DNA of 21,708 bases from Thermocrinis sp. (GCA_022759285.1 JAEMPM010000009.1:1-21708), one strand, 5' to 3'. Numbered from the stretch's first letter, positions 7,417-14,878 are shown. Numbers and translations: made by a program. The notes: a model not told the origin generated them from the sequence alone.

Positions 7417-7441
7417 CGGGGGCTTTGCCCCCGCTGCTTTT
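7417..7441 (+). terminator. Terminator after acs
   Basis: The 7-bp stem CGGGGGC-TTT-GCCCCCG (7417-7433) starts six bases after the acs stop and is followed by CTGCTTTT. The U-run is short and offset by four bases. A second T-rich run (GATTTTTTAAG) follows shortly after. It is a good intrinsic terminator for the acs transcript. Confidence 0.75.
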
Positions 7442-7493
7442 AAAAAGATTTTTTAAGAGCTATCCCACAACAGATAGTTAGGAATACTGTCTC

Positions 7494-7522
7494 TTGAACA
7501 ATCCCTTTTAAAGGAATAAATT
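7494..7522 (+). promoter_or_regulatory. Possible promoter for the phosphoribosyltransferase gene
   Basis: TTGAAC (7494-7499), a 17-nt spacer and TAAATT (7517-7522) form an acceptable sigma-70 promoter between the acs terminator and the next gene. Transcription would begin near 7529, leaving only about 5 nt before the ATG. That would leave the candidate ribosome binding site AAGGA (7511-7515) outside the transcript, so either this promoter or that binding site is not used. Confidence 0.4.
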
Positions 7523-7533
7523 TTGAAAATAAT

Positions 7534-8163
7534 ATGCTTTTTGATAACAGGGAGTCCGCCGGGCGTTTGCTGGGTGAATGGTTGAAAGAAAAGCTCGGAA
7601 AGGAGAGCAATTACATAGTTCTGGGTATTCCGAGAGGGGGAGTTGTAGTAGCAAAGAAAATCGCAGAAATTCTTGGGGTACCTTTGGAAGTGCTGATTGT
7701 GAGAAAGCTGGGCGTTCCAGAAAATCCAGAGCTTGCCTTTGGTGCTATAGACCCAGATGGTAATATATATTTAGATAAAAATACCGTTGAATATTTTGGG
7801 CTTACTCCTCAAGTTATCCAGGAAGTAGCCCAAGAGGAGCTTAAAAAGATAAGGGAAAGGGAGAAGAAGTTTGAAAAGGGACTTATAAGGGATTTTAAAG
7901 ATAAAAACGCTATAGTGGTTGATGATGGGGTGGCTACTGGCATGACCGTAGAAGCAGCCGTAGGGTATCTAAAAAGAAAAGGGGCGAAAAGGATAATAGT
8001 GGCAGCGCCTGTTTGCCCTAAAGAGACGGAAGAGAAGTTAAAAAGATATGCAAACGAGGTCTATTGCTATTACTCCGCTACCACTTCTCCCTTTGCAGTG
8101 AGTATGTTTTACAGGGACTTTAGACAGGTAGAGGATGAAGAGATCCAAAATCTGTTGCAATAA
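7534..8163 (+). CDS. Predicted phosphoribosyltransferase (COG1926 type), 209 aa
   Basis: A type-I phosphoribosyltransferase fold is supported by the PRPP-binding loop IVVDDGVATGMT (127-138), four acidic/hydrophobic residues followed by the glycine-threonine turn. The N-terminal IVLGIPRGGVVVAKKIAEILGVPLE (residues 28-52) is typical of the stand-alone family usually labelled predicted phosphoribosyltransferase. A hood region with VRKLGVPENPELAFGAI follows, and the C-terminal FYRDFRQVEDEEI is also family-typical. Substrate is unknown; nucleobase salvage is the default guess. The ATG at 7534 has only a distant purine-rich AAGGA (18 nt away), so initiation may be leaderless or weak. It precedes rpoD by 46 nt and could be co-transcribed with it by read-through. 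Confidence 0.85.
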   Translation: MLFDNRESAGRLLGEWLKEKLGKESNYIVLGIPRGGVVVAKKIAEILGVPLEVLIVRKLGVPENPELAFGAIDPDGNIYLDKNTVEYFGLTPQVIQEVAQEELKKIREREKKFEKGLIRDFKDKNAIVVDDGVATGMTVEAAVGYLKRKGAKRIIVAAPVCPKETEEKLKRYANEVYCYYSATTSPFAVSMFYRDFRQVEDEEIQNLLQ

Positions 8164-8183
8164 ATCCACCTAGAACCTATATT
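8155..8183 (+). promoter_or_regulatory. Possible rpoD promoter overlapping the end of the phosphoribosyltransferase gene
   Basis: TTGCAA (8155-8160), a 17-nt spacer and TATATT (8178-8183) would start transcription near 8190, about 20 nt before the rpoD ATG and just ahead of its ribosome binding site. The -35 box covers the last codons of the preceding gene. The placement is sensible but the boxes are only moderate matches. Confidence 0.45.
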
Positions 8184-8197
8184 ATAAACCTTTGAAT

Positions 8198-8204
8198 AGG
8201 AGGT
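8198..8204 (+). promoter_or_regulatory. Ribosome binding site that fixes the rpoD start
   Basis: AGGAGGT lies 5 nt before the ATG at 8210. The frame also has an upstream TTG at 8192, but using it would place this strong site inside the coding sequence, so 8210 is preferred. Confidence 0.85.
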
Positions 8205-8209
8205 GGAGT

Positions 8210-9937
8210 ATGATTGACAGAAAGCTTGTCAAAAGGCTCCTAAGCTTAGGAGAAAAGGGGTACGTAACCTACGACGAGCTAAACGAAGCCCTAGGAGACA
8301 GCCTTATAGACACCGAGCTTTACGAGGAAATTATAGACTTCCTTCAAGAAAGGGGGATAAGATTGGTAGATACAGATGAAATCCAAGAGGAGGAGGATAG
8401 AGAAGAAGAAAAAGAGGAGGAATTTTTGGTATCCACCGACCACCTCTTGCAGAGTACAAAGGATGGGGACCCGGTAAGGCTCTACCTTAGGGAGATGGGC
8501 AAGATTCCTCTTTTAACTAGGGAAGAAGAGATAAAGTACGCCAAGCAAATAGAGATGGGCAGAAAGATCATGAGAAGGGGGCTATTGAGAACCTCCTTCT
8601 TGGTGGAAAGGGTGTTGAGGGAATGGGGAAATGTATGCAACGGAAAGATAAGGGTCCAGGATATTGTGGATACTTTTGATGATAACAAAACAGTGGAGGA
8701 GTATGAGGAGTCCCATGAACAGTTGGAAAGGCAGTTTATAGAAAAGGGTTTAGAGCTTGCTAAGGCATACAAAGACGCCATTTATTGGCGTGACCTATAC
8801 CTTTCCTACAAACTGCCAGAGTATAAAAAGGAGTATCTCAAAAGACATGCTAAGATGAACCGTATACTCAAAGGGCTAAAGTTAAAACACTCCAAGTTTG
8901 AAAGAATCGCGGACGAGCTCTTGAACCTTTACCAAAAATATACAAGAAAACTTAAGGAGTATGAGCAAAGAAAGTTAAAGCTTGAACAGATACATCCTGA
9001 TGTGGAAGAGCTTATAAGGGAATGCGACTATAACACAGAGCTACAGGCAAAGGCAGAAAGAGCAGGGTATAACTTTGCCAGGTTGCAAGTTCTAAAGAGC
9101 GAGTTTTTGGCAATCCAAAAGGAGCTAAAGGAGCTTGAAAGAGAACTTGGCATACTCCCAGAGGAGATCAAAAGGGTAATGAACATCATAAGAGAAGGAA
9201 GAACAAAGGTAGTTCAGGCAAAGCAGGTGATGGTAAAGTGCAACCTAAGGCTTGTGGTTTCTATAGCCAAAAAGTATGTGAATAGGGGACTACCCTTCCT
9301 GGACCTAATTCAAGAGGGTAACATTGGCCTTATGAAGGCAGTGGATAAATATGATTACAGGAAGGGTTATAAGTTTTCCACATACGCTACCTGGTGGATT
9401 AGGCAGGCGATAACCAGGGCAATAGCAGACCAGGCAAGAACTATAAGAATACCCGTCCATATGATAGAGACCATAAACGATATTACCAAGGCACACAAAA
9501 AGCTCTTTCAGGAACTTGGTAGAGAACCCTTGGCGGAGGAAGTGGCAAAGTATCTGGGCATCCCTGTAGAAAAGGCAAGAAAGGTGCTAAGGATAGCGCA
9601 AGAGCCCATCTCTTTGGAAACACCCATAGGAGATGATGAAGATGCACACCTAAAGGACTTTATAGAGGATAAGAGCGTTCCATCTCCCGAGGAGGAGGCT
9701 ACAAGAAAGATCCTCAGGGAAAAGCTAATAAAGGTCCTCCAAACCCTTGGCGAGAAGGAGAGGGAAATACTTATGTATAGGTACGGATTAGTGGACGGCA
9801 CCGAGTATACTTTGGAGCAGATCGGCAAGATGTTCAATGTAACGCGGGAAAGAATAAGACAGATAGAAACAAAAGCCATAAGAAAGCTAAGGCATCCTGC
9901 CCGGGCTAAATATCTAAAGGACTTTGAGATCCTATGA
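8210..9937 (+). CDS. rpoD: RNA polymerase primary sigma factor (sigma-70/RpoD), 575 aa
   Basis: This is the housekeeping sigma subunit. Region 1.1 (about 1-55) carries the helical LVKRLLSLGEKGYVTYDELNEAL, then an acidic linker (EEEDREEEKEEE). Region 1.2 starts at DPVRLYLREMGKIPLLTREEEI (87-108). A large non-conserved helical insert of about 210 residues (roughly 120-330) follows. Region 2 is CNLRLVVSIAKKYVNRGLPF (344-363) through FSTYATWWIRQAITRA (389-404), the core- and -10-binding part. Region 3 follows, then region 4 with the helix-turn-helix YTLEQIGKMFNVTRERIRQI (533-552) for -35 recognition. The presence of regions 1.1 and 1.2 and a full NCR marks it as group 1. The near-consensus promoter at 5319-5347 is a fitting target. 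It is followed by miaA with a 14-nt overlap. Confidence 0.97.
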   Translation: MIDRKLVKRLLSLGEKGYVTYDELNEALGDSLIDTELYEEIIDFLQERGIRLVDTDEIQEEEDREEEKEEEFLVSTDHLLQSTKDGDPVRLYLREMGKIPLLTREEEIKYAKQIEMGRKIMRRGLLRTSFLVERVLREWGNVCNGKIRVQDIVDTFDDNKTVEEYEESHEQLERQFIEKGLELAKAYKDAIYWRDLYLSYKLPEYKKEYLKRHAKMNRILKGLKLKHSKFERIADELLNLYQKYTRKLKEYEQRKLKLEQIHPDVEELIRECDYNTELQAKAERAGYNFARLQVLKSEFLAIQKELKELERELGILPEEIKRVMNIIREGRTKVVQAKQVMVKCNLRLVVSIAKKYVNRGLPFLDLIQEGNIGLMKAVDKYDYRKGYKFSTYATWWIRQAITRAIADQARTIRIPVHMIETINDITKAHKKLFQELGREPLAEEVAKYLGIPVEKARKVLRIAQEPISLETPIGDDEDAHLKDFIEDKSVPSPEEEATRKILREKLIKVLQTLGEKEREILMYRYGLVDGTEYTLEQIGKMFNVTRERIRQIETKAIRKLRHPARAKYLKDFEIL

Positions 9938-10844
9938 GCTTTTAGCCCTCGGCGGTCCCACCGCCAGTGGAAAATCCCAGCTCGCCTGCCTCCTGGCAGA
10001 GAGGATAGGCGGGGAAATCATCAGCGTAGATTCTATGGCGGTCTACAGGTATATGGACATTGGGACCGCCAAGCCCAAAGACTGCTCAATAAAGCATCAC
10101 CTTGTAGATGTGGTTGAGCCGGGTGATTACTTTGACGCCAAACTCTTTGAAGAGTTAGCTCAGAAGGCAATACAGGAAATAAAGTCCAAGGGAAAGCTAC
10201 CCATCCTCTGCGGTGGCACTTACCTCTACTTCCAAGTTCTGCTCTACGGACTTGCACCAACTCCCGAACCTGACTGGTCTCTGAGAGAAAGGCTTTACGA
10301 TGTAGTAAGGAAAAAGGGTAGTGAGTTTTTACACGAAAAGCTCAGAGCTATAGACCCTATCTATGCTCAAAAAGTGCATCCAAGGGATGCAAGAAGGATT
10401 GTGAGAGCATTGGAGGTTTTTTTGCAAACGGGCAAACCCTTTTCTTCCTTTCATAAATGGCAGGACGCCAGGTATAAATTTCTTGGCTTTTACATTACGC
10501 GCCCTTGGGAGAGTCTCTCCAAAAGGATAGAAGAGAGGGTAGAAAGAATGTTCCAAGAGGGACTTGTGCAAGAAGTGGAAAAGCTAATGAGCATGGGCTT
10601 TGAAAGATTTTTAACCTCTGCCCAAGCTATAGGATACAAGGAGCTTGTGCCATACCTTAAGGGGGAAGTCAGTTTGGAGGAGGCAAAGGCTCGGATCATA
10701 AAAAACACCAAGGAGTATGCCAAAAGGCAGATAAGGTGGTTCAGAAGGCAAGGTTGGGTGGAGATAAATTTAGACCGCCTTAGCCTTGAATCCGCGGTGG
10801 AGCTGATCCTTTCAAAACTTTTTGCCGGAGATGAGCTTAAGTAG
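9924..10844 (+). CDS. miaA: tRNA dimethylallyltransferase MiaA, 306 aa
   Basis: MiaA transfers a dimethylallyl group to A37 of tRNAs reading UNN codons. Visible motifs are the P-loop GPTASGKS (11-18), EIISVDSMAVYRYMDIGTAKP (31-51), HHLVDVVEP (58-66), GGTYLY (97-102) and DARRIVRALEV (155-165). Length is usual for the family. The start is a TTG at 9924 inside the last codons of rpoD, preceded by AAAGGA a few bases away. The ATG at 9934 is out of frame and closes after a few codons, so it cannot be the start. The 3' end runs 33 nt into the convergent rseP gene, so the two transcripts have complementary tails. Co-transcription with rpoD is very likely. Confidence 0.95.
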   Translation: MRSYELLALGGPTASGKSQLACLLAERIGGEIISVDSMAVYRYMDIGTAKPKDCSIKHHLVDVVEPGDYFDAKLFEELAQKAIQEIKSKGKLPILCGGTYLYFQVLLYGLAPTPEPDWSLRERLYDVVRKKGSEFLHEKLRAIDPIYAQKVHPRDARRIVRALEVFLQTGKPFSSFHKWQDARYKFLGFYITRPWESLSKRIEERVERMFQEGLVQEVEKLMSMGFERFLTSAQAIGYKELVPYLKGEVSLEEAKARIIKNTKEYAKRQIRWFRRQGWVEINLDRLSLESAVELILSKLFAGDELK

Positions 10845-12101
10845 GTCGTTGAGAATTACAAATATGGACAAGGCTACTATTAGGGCGAAGCCAAATCTTT
10901 GCCATGCCTCTTTGAACTTCAAAGGAAGAGGTTCCCTTCTGATGCTTTCAATCAGGAAAAGGAGTATTAGGCCTCCGTCCAACATAGGGAGTGGCAGTAG
11001 GTTAAAGATGGCCAACTGAACAGATATAAAGGCCATAAGACCGAGATAGGGAATCAATCCTTGCTGGGCGGACTGTCCTGCCATCTGGGCTATTGCAATG
11101 GGACCTCCTAAGTTTGTAGGAGAAGTGGAGCCTGTAATAATACTCCAAAGGGCTTTTAGAGTAAGTAAGGTAAGGGTGGCGATCCTCTCAAAGCTTCCTT
11201 TAAAGGCTTCAAAGGGACCCTGCTTTATCTTGATCGTTTCCACCTTGGGAGCAATACCTATCATAGAAATACCCGTCCGTGGATCCTTCATGGGAATCAA
11301 GGTGAAATCCCTTATCTGTCCTTTTCTTTCTATCTTTAGGTCTATCTTTTCTGCAGACCTTACGAGCTTAACTACTTCCTGCCAGCTTTTTATTTCCACT
11401 CCGTTTATGCTCAAGATCCTGTCTCCCTCCTGCAATCCTACCTGCCTGGCTGGGCTATTTTCCAAAACAGTGCCTATCACGGGCTCAATAGGTGGCTCTG
11501 CACCAAAGTCCCTTGGGTTCTTTAAGTCCATTTTCCCCTCAAGGGTTAAAATCTTACCATCTCTCAGAACTTCCAGCTTTAGTTCCCGCTCAAAGATGTC
11601 CCTTAGTAGTTTCTCCTCCAACTCCCTCCAGTTATCCACCTTTTTGCCATTTACCGAAAGGATTAGGTCTCCCCTTTGAAGACCCATCTTCTGGGCTAGG
11701 CTGTTTTCCTGTACATAGCCCACCACTGGCTTTTCAAAGGCATACTTGGGAATCTCTCTGCCAAGCATTCCAATTAGCCAAAAGATAAGAACCGCCAAGA
11801 TAAGGTTAAAAAAGGGACCTGCAAAGGCTATCAGAATCTTTTGCCAGTTTGGTTTGGAAGAAAAAGCCCTTGGGTCCGAGATGTCGTCCTCCTCTCCGTA
11901 GAGTTTCACAAAGCCACCAAGAGGAATTGTAGAGATCCTGTATTCGGTCTCTCCCCACTGTTTTTTAAACAAAACAGGACCAAAGCCAACGGAGAAGACC
12001 TCCACCCTAACTCCAAAGAGCTTAGCAAACAAAAAGTGCCCCAGCTCATGAAACCAAATAAGAATGCCTACCAAAACCAAAAAAGCTAAAACTGTTTCCA
12101 T
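10812..12101 (-). CDS. rseP: RseP-type site-2 zinc metalloprotease with two PDZ domains, 429 aa
   Basis: This is an inner-membrane M50 protease that cleaves substrates within the membrane (anti-sigma factors, signal-peptide remnants). The zinc motif is HELGH (18-22) in the first transmembrane helix. A second membrane segment is at about 90-113. PDZ domains lie at about 120-195 (VQENSLAQKMGLQRGDLILSV) and 205-275 (NSPARQVGLQEGDRILSING), and the third metal ligand is in NLLPLPMLDGG (367-377), followed by a last helix. Length compares with about 450 in E. coli. Its ATG lies 1 nt after the proA stop with AAGGA in proA as ribosome binding site. No adjacent rseA- or rpoE-like gene is present, so the substrate is unknown. 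Confidence 0.95.
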   Translation of the reverse strand: METVLAFLVLVGILIWFHELGHFLFAKLFGVRVEVFSVGFGPVLFKKQWGETEYRISTIPLGGFVKLYGEEDDISDPRAFSSKPNWQKILIAFAGPFFNLILAVLIFWLIGMLGREIPKYAFEKPVVGYVQENSLAQKMGLQRGDLILSVNGKKVDNWRELEEKLLRDIFERELKLEVLRDGKILTLEGKMDLKNPRDFGAEPPIEPVIGTVLENSPARQVGLQEGDRILSINGVEIKSWQEVVKLVRSAEKIDLKIERKGQIRDFTLIPMKDPRTGISMIGIAPKVETIKIKQGPFEAFKGSFERIATLTLLTLKALWSIITGSTSPTNLGGPIAIAQMAGQSAQQGLIPYLGLMAFISVQLAIFNLLPLPMLDGGLILLFLIESIRREPLPLKFKEAWQRFGFALIVALSIFVILNDLLKLISGKKF

Positions 12102-12102
12102 C

Positions 12103-13428
12103 TCAGTCCTTCCACTCCTTCAGAAGTTCTTCTGGAACTTTAAAGTTATCCCTAACCTGTCCGTTGCCAAAGATGATAAACTTTTGGATGGTCAGCTCTT
12201 CCAGAGCCATGGGACCTCTTGCGTGGATTTTATCGGTAGATATACCCATCTCTGCTCCCAGTCCAAACTCGTTGCCGTCGGTAAATCTTGTGGATGCGTT
12301 CACATAAACCGCTGCGGAATCCACCTCTGCAAGGAACTTCATCGCTTTGGTATAGTTTTCAGTAATTATGGCATCCGAGTGTTTGGAACCGTAGGTTTCT
12401 ATGAAATCTATGGCTTCCTCCAAGCTATCTACCACCTTTACCGCAAGTATTAGGTCCAAAAATTCCTCGTAGTAGTCCTCTTCTGTAGCGGGCACTGCCT
12501 TTACAAAGGAGAGCCTTGGGTCAGACTTTATAACCTTTAAACTATCCTCGTCGCATCTGAGCTCCACACCAGCCTTCCCTAAGATATATGCCATCTTTGG
12601 GAAGAAAGTGTTTAGGATCTTTCGGTGTATTATCAGATTTTCCACTGCGTTGCAAACGGAAGGTCTTTGAACCTTTGCGTTATAGACTATGTGGTAAGCC
12701 TTTTCTAAGTCTGCTTCTTCATCCACGTATATGTTGCAAACCCCCTTGTAATGCTTTATGACGGGCACCTTTGCCTTTTCTGCCACAGCCCTTATTAAGC
12801 TTTCTCCACCCCTTGGAATGGCAACATCCACTTTGCCCTCCATCTGCAAAATTTCCCAGACAATCTCTCTTTCGGGTCTGTCTATAAACTGGATGGCTTC
12901 TTCTGGAAAGCCCTCCATGGCAGAGGCCTCTCTGAGGATTTCTACCAAAGCTTTATTGGAGTTTATGGCTTCCTTTCCACCCCTTAGGATTACTGCGTTG
13001 GAAGATTTTATGCACAGAGAAGCTGCCTCTATGGTTACGTTTGGTCTTGCCTCGTAGACGATGAATATCACTCCCAAGGGCACTCTCATCCTTCCTACCT
13101 TTAATCCGTTGGGAAGTTGCCACATGCGGGTGATTTCTCCCACTGGGTCCGGCAGGCTTGCCACATCCCTTAGAACCTTTATCATGCCGTCAATTCTCTT
13201 GTCGTTCAGAAGCAGTCGGTCCAGTAAAGCAGAAGAGAGTCCCTGAGATTCTCCAAAGGCTATATCCTTTTTGTTTTCTTCCTTTATGTATTCTCGCCTT
13301 TTGTCCAAAAGCTCTGCCGCCCTCAAAAGGGTGCGGTTTTTCACCTCGGTAGGAACGGAACTCAAAATCCTAAGGACCTTCCTTACCCTTTCTACTTTCT
13401 CCTCTGCGTAACTTTTCAAGTCCTGCAT
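12103..13428 (-). CDS. proA: Gamma-glutamyl phosphate reductase, 441 aa
   Basis: The enzyme reduces gamma-glutamyl phosphate with NADPH to glutamate semialdehyde in proline synthesis. It is an aldehyde-dehydrogenase-fold protein. The catalytic Cys is at 259 in VQRPSVCNAVE, the RPNVTIEAASLCIKSSNAVILRGGKEA block (128-154) is the cofactor region, and EFGLGAEMGISTDKIHARGP near residue 390 is a strong ProA signature. Length is about 20 residues above the common 417-420. No proB is adjacent. It starts opposite trpB across 50 bp and has no clear Shine-Dalgarno, so a very short leader is likely. The rseP gene follows directly in the same transcript. Confidence 0.96.
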   Translation of the reverse strand: MQDLKSYAEEKVERVRKVLRILSSVPTEVKNRTLLRAAELLDKRREYIKEENKKDIAFGESQGLSSALLDRLLLNDKRIDGMIKVLRDVASLPDPVGEITRMWQLPNGLKVGRMRVPLGVIFIVYEARPNVTIEAASLCIKSSNAVILRGGKEAINSNKALVEILREASAMEGFPEEAIQFIDRPEREIVWEILQMEGKVDVAIPRGGESLIRAVAEKAKVPVIKHYKGVCNIYVDEEADLEKAYHIVYNAKVQRPSVCNAVENLIIHRKILNTFFPKMAYILGKAGVELRCDEDSLKVIKSDPRLSFVKAVPATEEDYYEEFLDLILAVKVVDSLEEAIDFIETYGSKHSDAIITENYTKAMKFLAEVDSAAVYVNASTRFTDGNEFGLGAEMGISTDKIHARGPMALEELTIQKFIIFGNGQVRDNFKVPEELLKEWKD

Positions 13429-13438
13429 GGAAAATATA

Positions 13439-13475
13439 ATAAGCCAAACTTATCAAAAGGCTTATAATTAGCCTT
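13439..13475. promoter_or_regulatory. Nested inverted repeats between proA and trpB
   Basis: Two overlapping perfect inverted repeats fill the 50-bp divergent gap. One is ATAAGCC (13439-13445) with GGCTTAT (13459-13465). The other is AAGGCT (13457-13462) with AGCCTT (13470-13475), whose 7-base spacer contains the -10-like TATAAT (13463-13468). TATAAT would start trpB transcription only a few bases before its ATG. No good -35 box was found for either gene. The symmetry suggests an operator and/or paired divergent promoters. Confidence 0.45.
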
Positions 13476-13478
13476 GCT

Positions 13479-14669
13479 ATGAAGGTGCCAAACGAGAGAG
13501 GATACTTTGGAAGCTTTGGTGGAAGATTTGTGCCGGAGACCTTGATGTACGCTTTAGAGGAACTTGAGGAAGAATACCAAAAGGTTAAAGAAGATCCAAG
13601 CTTTTGGCAGGAGTTTGAGTATTACCTCAGAGAGTTTGCAGGCAGACCTACGCCCCTTTACTTTGCCAAGAACCTGACCGAGTATGCAGGAGGGGCAAAG
13701 ATATACATAAAGAGGGAAGATCTTTTGCATACTGGTGCCCACAAGATCAACAACACCCTTGGACAGGCTTTGCTTGCCAAGAGGATGGGAAAAAACAGAA
13801 TAATCGCAGAAACTGGTGCAGGTCAGCATGGGGTGGCTACTGCTACAGCTTGTGCTCTGCTTGGTTTGGAATGTGTGGTGTATATGGGAGAGGAGGATGC
13901 CCAAAGGCAGAGGTTGAATGTGTTTAGGATGAAGCTCCTGGGTGCGGAGGTGAGGATAGTCAAAAGTGGAAGTAGGACCCTAAAAGATGCTATAAACGAA
14001 GCCCTTAGGGATTGGGTTGCCAATGTGGAGACCACCCATTACATAATAGGCTCTGTAGTGGGACCTCATCCCTTTCCCATGATGGTTAGAGACTTTCAAA
14101 GCGTAATAGGTAAAGAGGCAAAAGAGCAGATTTTGGAAAAGGAGGGCAAACTGCCCAAGGCAGTGGTTGCATGCGTAGGTGGAGGTTCCAATGCGATGGG
14201 AATTTTTTATCCCTTCGTGGAGGATGAAGGAGTGAGGCTTGTAGGTGTGGAGGCGGGTGGTCTTGGGCTTGAGACGGGCAAGCATTCTGCATCCATCAAC
14301 GCAGGGCAGGTGGGGATTTTGCACGGAATGAAGTCCTTCTTTTTGCAAGACGAAGAGGGGCAGATTTTGACCACCCACTCCATCTCTGCGGGGCTTGACT
14401 ATCCGGGGGTAGGTCCGGAGCATGCGTACCTTTTTGAAAGTGGCAGGGCAGAGTATGTTTATGCTACAGACCAAGAGGCTCTGGAGGGCTTTAAGCTCCT
14501 TTCAAGGCTTGAGGGGATCATTCCTGCCTTGGAGCCAGCCCATGCAGTCCTGAAGGTGGTGGAGATAGCCAGTAAGTTGAGCAAGGATGACATAGTGATC
14601 TTCAACCTCTCCGGCAGAGGAGACAAGGATATGGAAACTGTTATGAAGCATTTGGGTAGTGAAGTTTGA
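13479..14669 (+). CDS. trpB: Tryptophan synthase beta chain, 396 aa
   Basis: TrpB condenses indole and serine to tryptophan using PLP. The PLP lysine is Lys89 in HTGAHKINN (84-92), and the substrate loop AETGAGQHG follows near 110. The phosphate-binding glycine loop is GGGSNAMG near 233, and the C-terminal FNLSGRGDKD is the usual family ending. The N-terminus KVPNERGYFGSFGGRFVPETLM is the TrpB1 type that partners TrpA. Length is standard. trpA is not adjacent, as in Aquificales where trp genes are scattered. There is no visible Shine-Dalgarno before ATG 13479; TATAAT lies 10 nt upstream, so the mRNA may be nearly leaderless. Confidence 0.97.
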   Translation: MKVPNERGYFGSFGGRFVPETLMYALEELEEEYQKVKEDPSFWQEFEYYLREFAGRPTPLYFAKNLTEYAGGAKIYIKREDLLHTGAHKINNTLGQALLAKRMGKNRIIAETGAGQHGVATATACALLGLECVVYMGEEDAQRQRLNVFRMKLLGAEVRIVKSGSRTLKDAINEALRDWVANVETTHYIIGSVVGPHPFPMMVRDFQSVIGKEAKEQILEKEGKLPKAVVACVGGGSNAMGIFYPFVEDEGVRLVGVEAGGLGLETGKHSASINAGQVGILHGMKSFFLQDEEGQILTTHSISAGLDYPGVGPEHAYLFESGRAEYVYATDQEALEGFKLLSRLEGIIPALEPAHAVLKVVEIASKLSKDDIVIFNLSGRGDKDMETVMKHLGSEV

Positions 14670-14723
14670 GCGAAGAACAAGCTTTCAAAGCTTGCTGGAT
14701 GCCCGTTGTGGGCCAATGGAAAG

Positions 14724-14756
14724 AACCCTGAAGACGGGAAGGGTTTTAAAATTTTT
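14724..14756 (+). terminator. Terminator-like hairpin downstream of trpB
   Basis: The AACCCT-N10-AGGGTT stem is followed by TTAAAATTTTT, about 55 nt after the trpB stop. The stem is modest and the T-run is interrupted by AAAA. It competes with a stronger 9-bp pairing to 14760-14768 that can only form later in transcription. Confidence 0.55.
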
Positions 14757-14850
14757 GTCACCCTTCCCTCCCGCAAGGAAGCGTAGGACAAGGTGAGGAA
14801 AGGGTTAGTTCCCTTAGAGGCTGGAGGGAACGTCCCGATAAGGGATTTTT

Positions 14851-14873
14851 AAAACAGCCTCCCAGTAGAGGCT
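14851..14873 (-). terminator. Terminator of proS
   Basis: On the minus strand, AGCCTC-TACTGG-GAGGCT forms a 6-bp stem starting five bases after the proS stop. It is followed by G and four U residues, then AAAAATCCC. An outer pairing AAGGGA/TCCCTT can extend it. Confidence 0.7.
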
Positions 14874-14878
14874 TTCCC

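Larger units (their letters stand above)
14670..14878. ncRNA. Stem-loop-rich convergent spacer, possible structured RNA
   Basis: The 209-bp gap between the trpB and proS 3' ends contains an unusual density of perfect inverted repeats. They are CAAGCTTT-C-AAAGCTTG (14678-14694); AACCCT-N10-AGGGTT (14724-14745); GGGAAGGGT (14736-14744) with ACCCTTCCC (14760-14768), 9 bp; GTTCCCT (14808-14814) with AGGGAAC (14825-14831), 7 bp; and AGCCTC (14856-14861) with GAGGCT (14868-14873). Several are mutually exclusive. Two act as terminators, listed separately. The rest exceeds what termination needs, so a small RNA on either strand is possible. It does not match the conserved cores of SRP RNA, RNase P RNA or tmRNA that I can check by eye. 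Strand, ends and class are unknown. Confidence 0.35.

Noticed and set aside
9934..9947. ATG overlapping the rpoD stop (ATGA) as the miaA start
   Set aside because: It is in a different frame and reaches a stop codon after three codons.
11098..11679. Long + strand ORF inside rseP
   Set aside because: It is the antisense shadow of rseP; its translation is serine/proline-rich with no family features, while the minus frame has full M50/PDZ motifs.
13980..14474. 164-codon minus-strand ORF inside trpB
   Set aside because: Antisense shadow of a fully conserved trpB; composition is rich in Cys, His and Arg and shows no domain.
14771..14803. Resemblance of GCAAGGAAGC to the SRP RNA core and of GAGGAAAG to RNase P RNA
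   Set aside because: The matches are 8-10 bases only. The adjoining conserved blocks of both RNAs (GGTCAGG for SRP; the rest of the P4 motif for RNase P) are missing.
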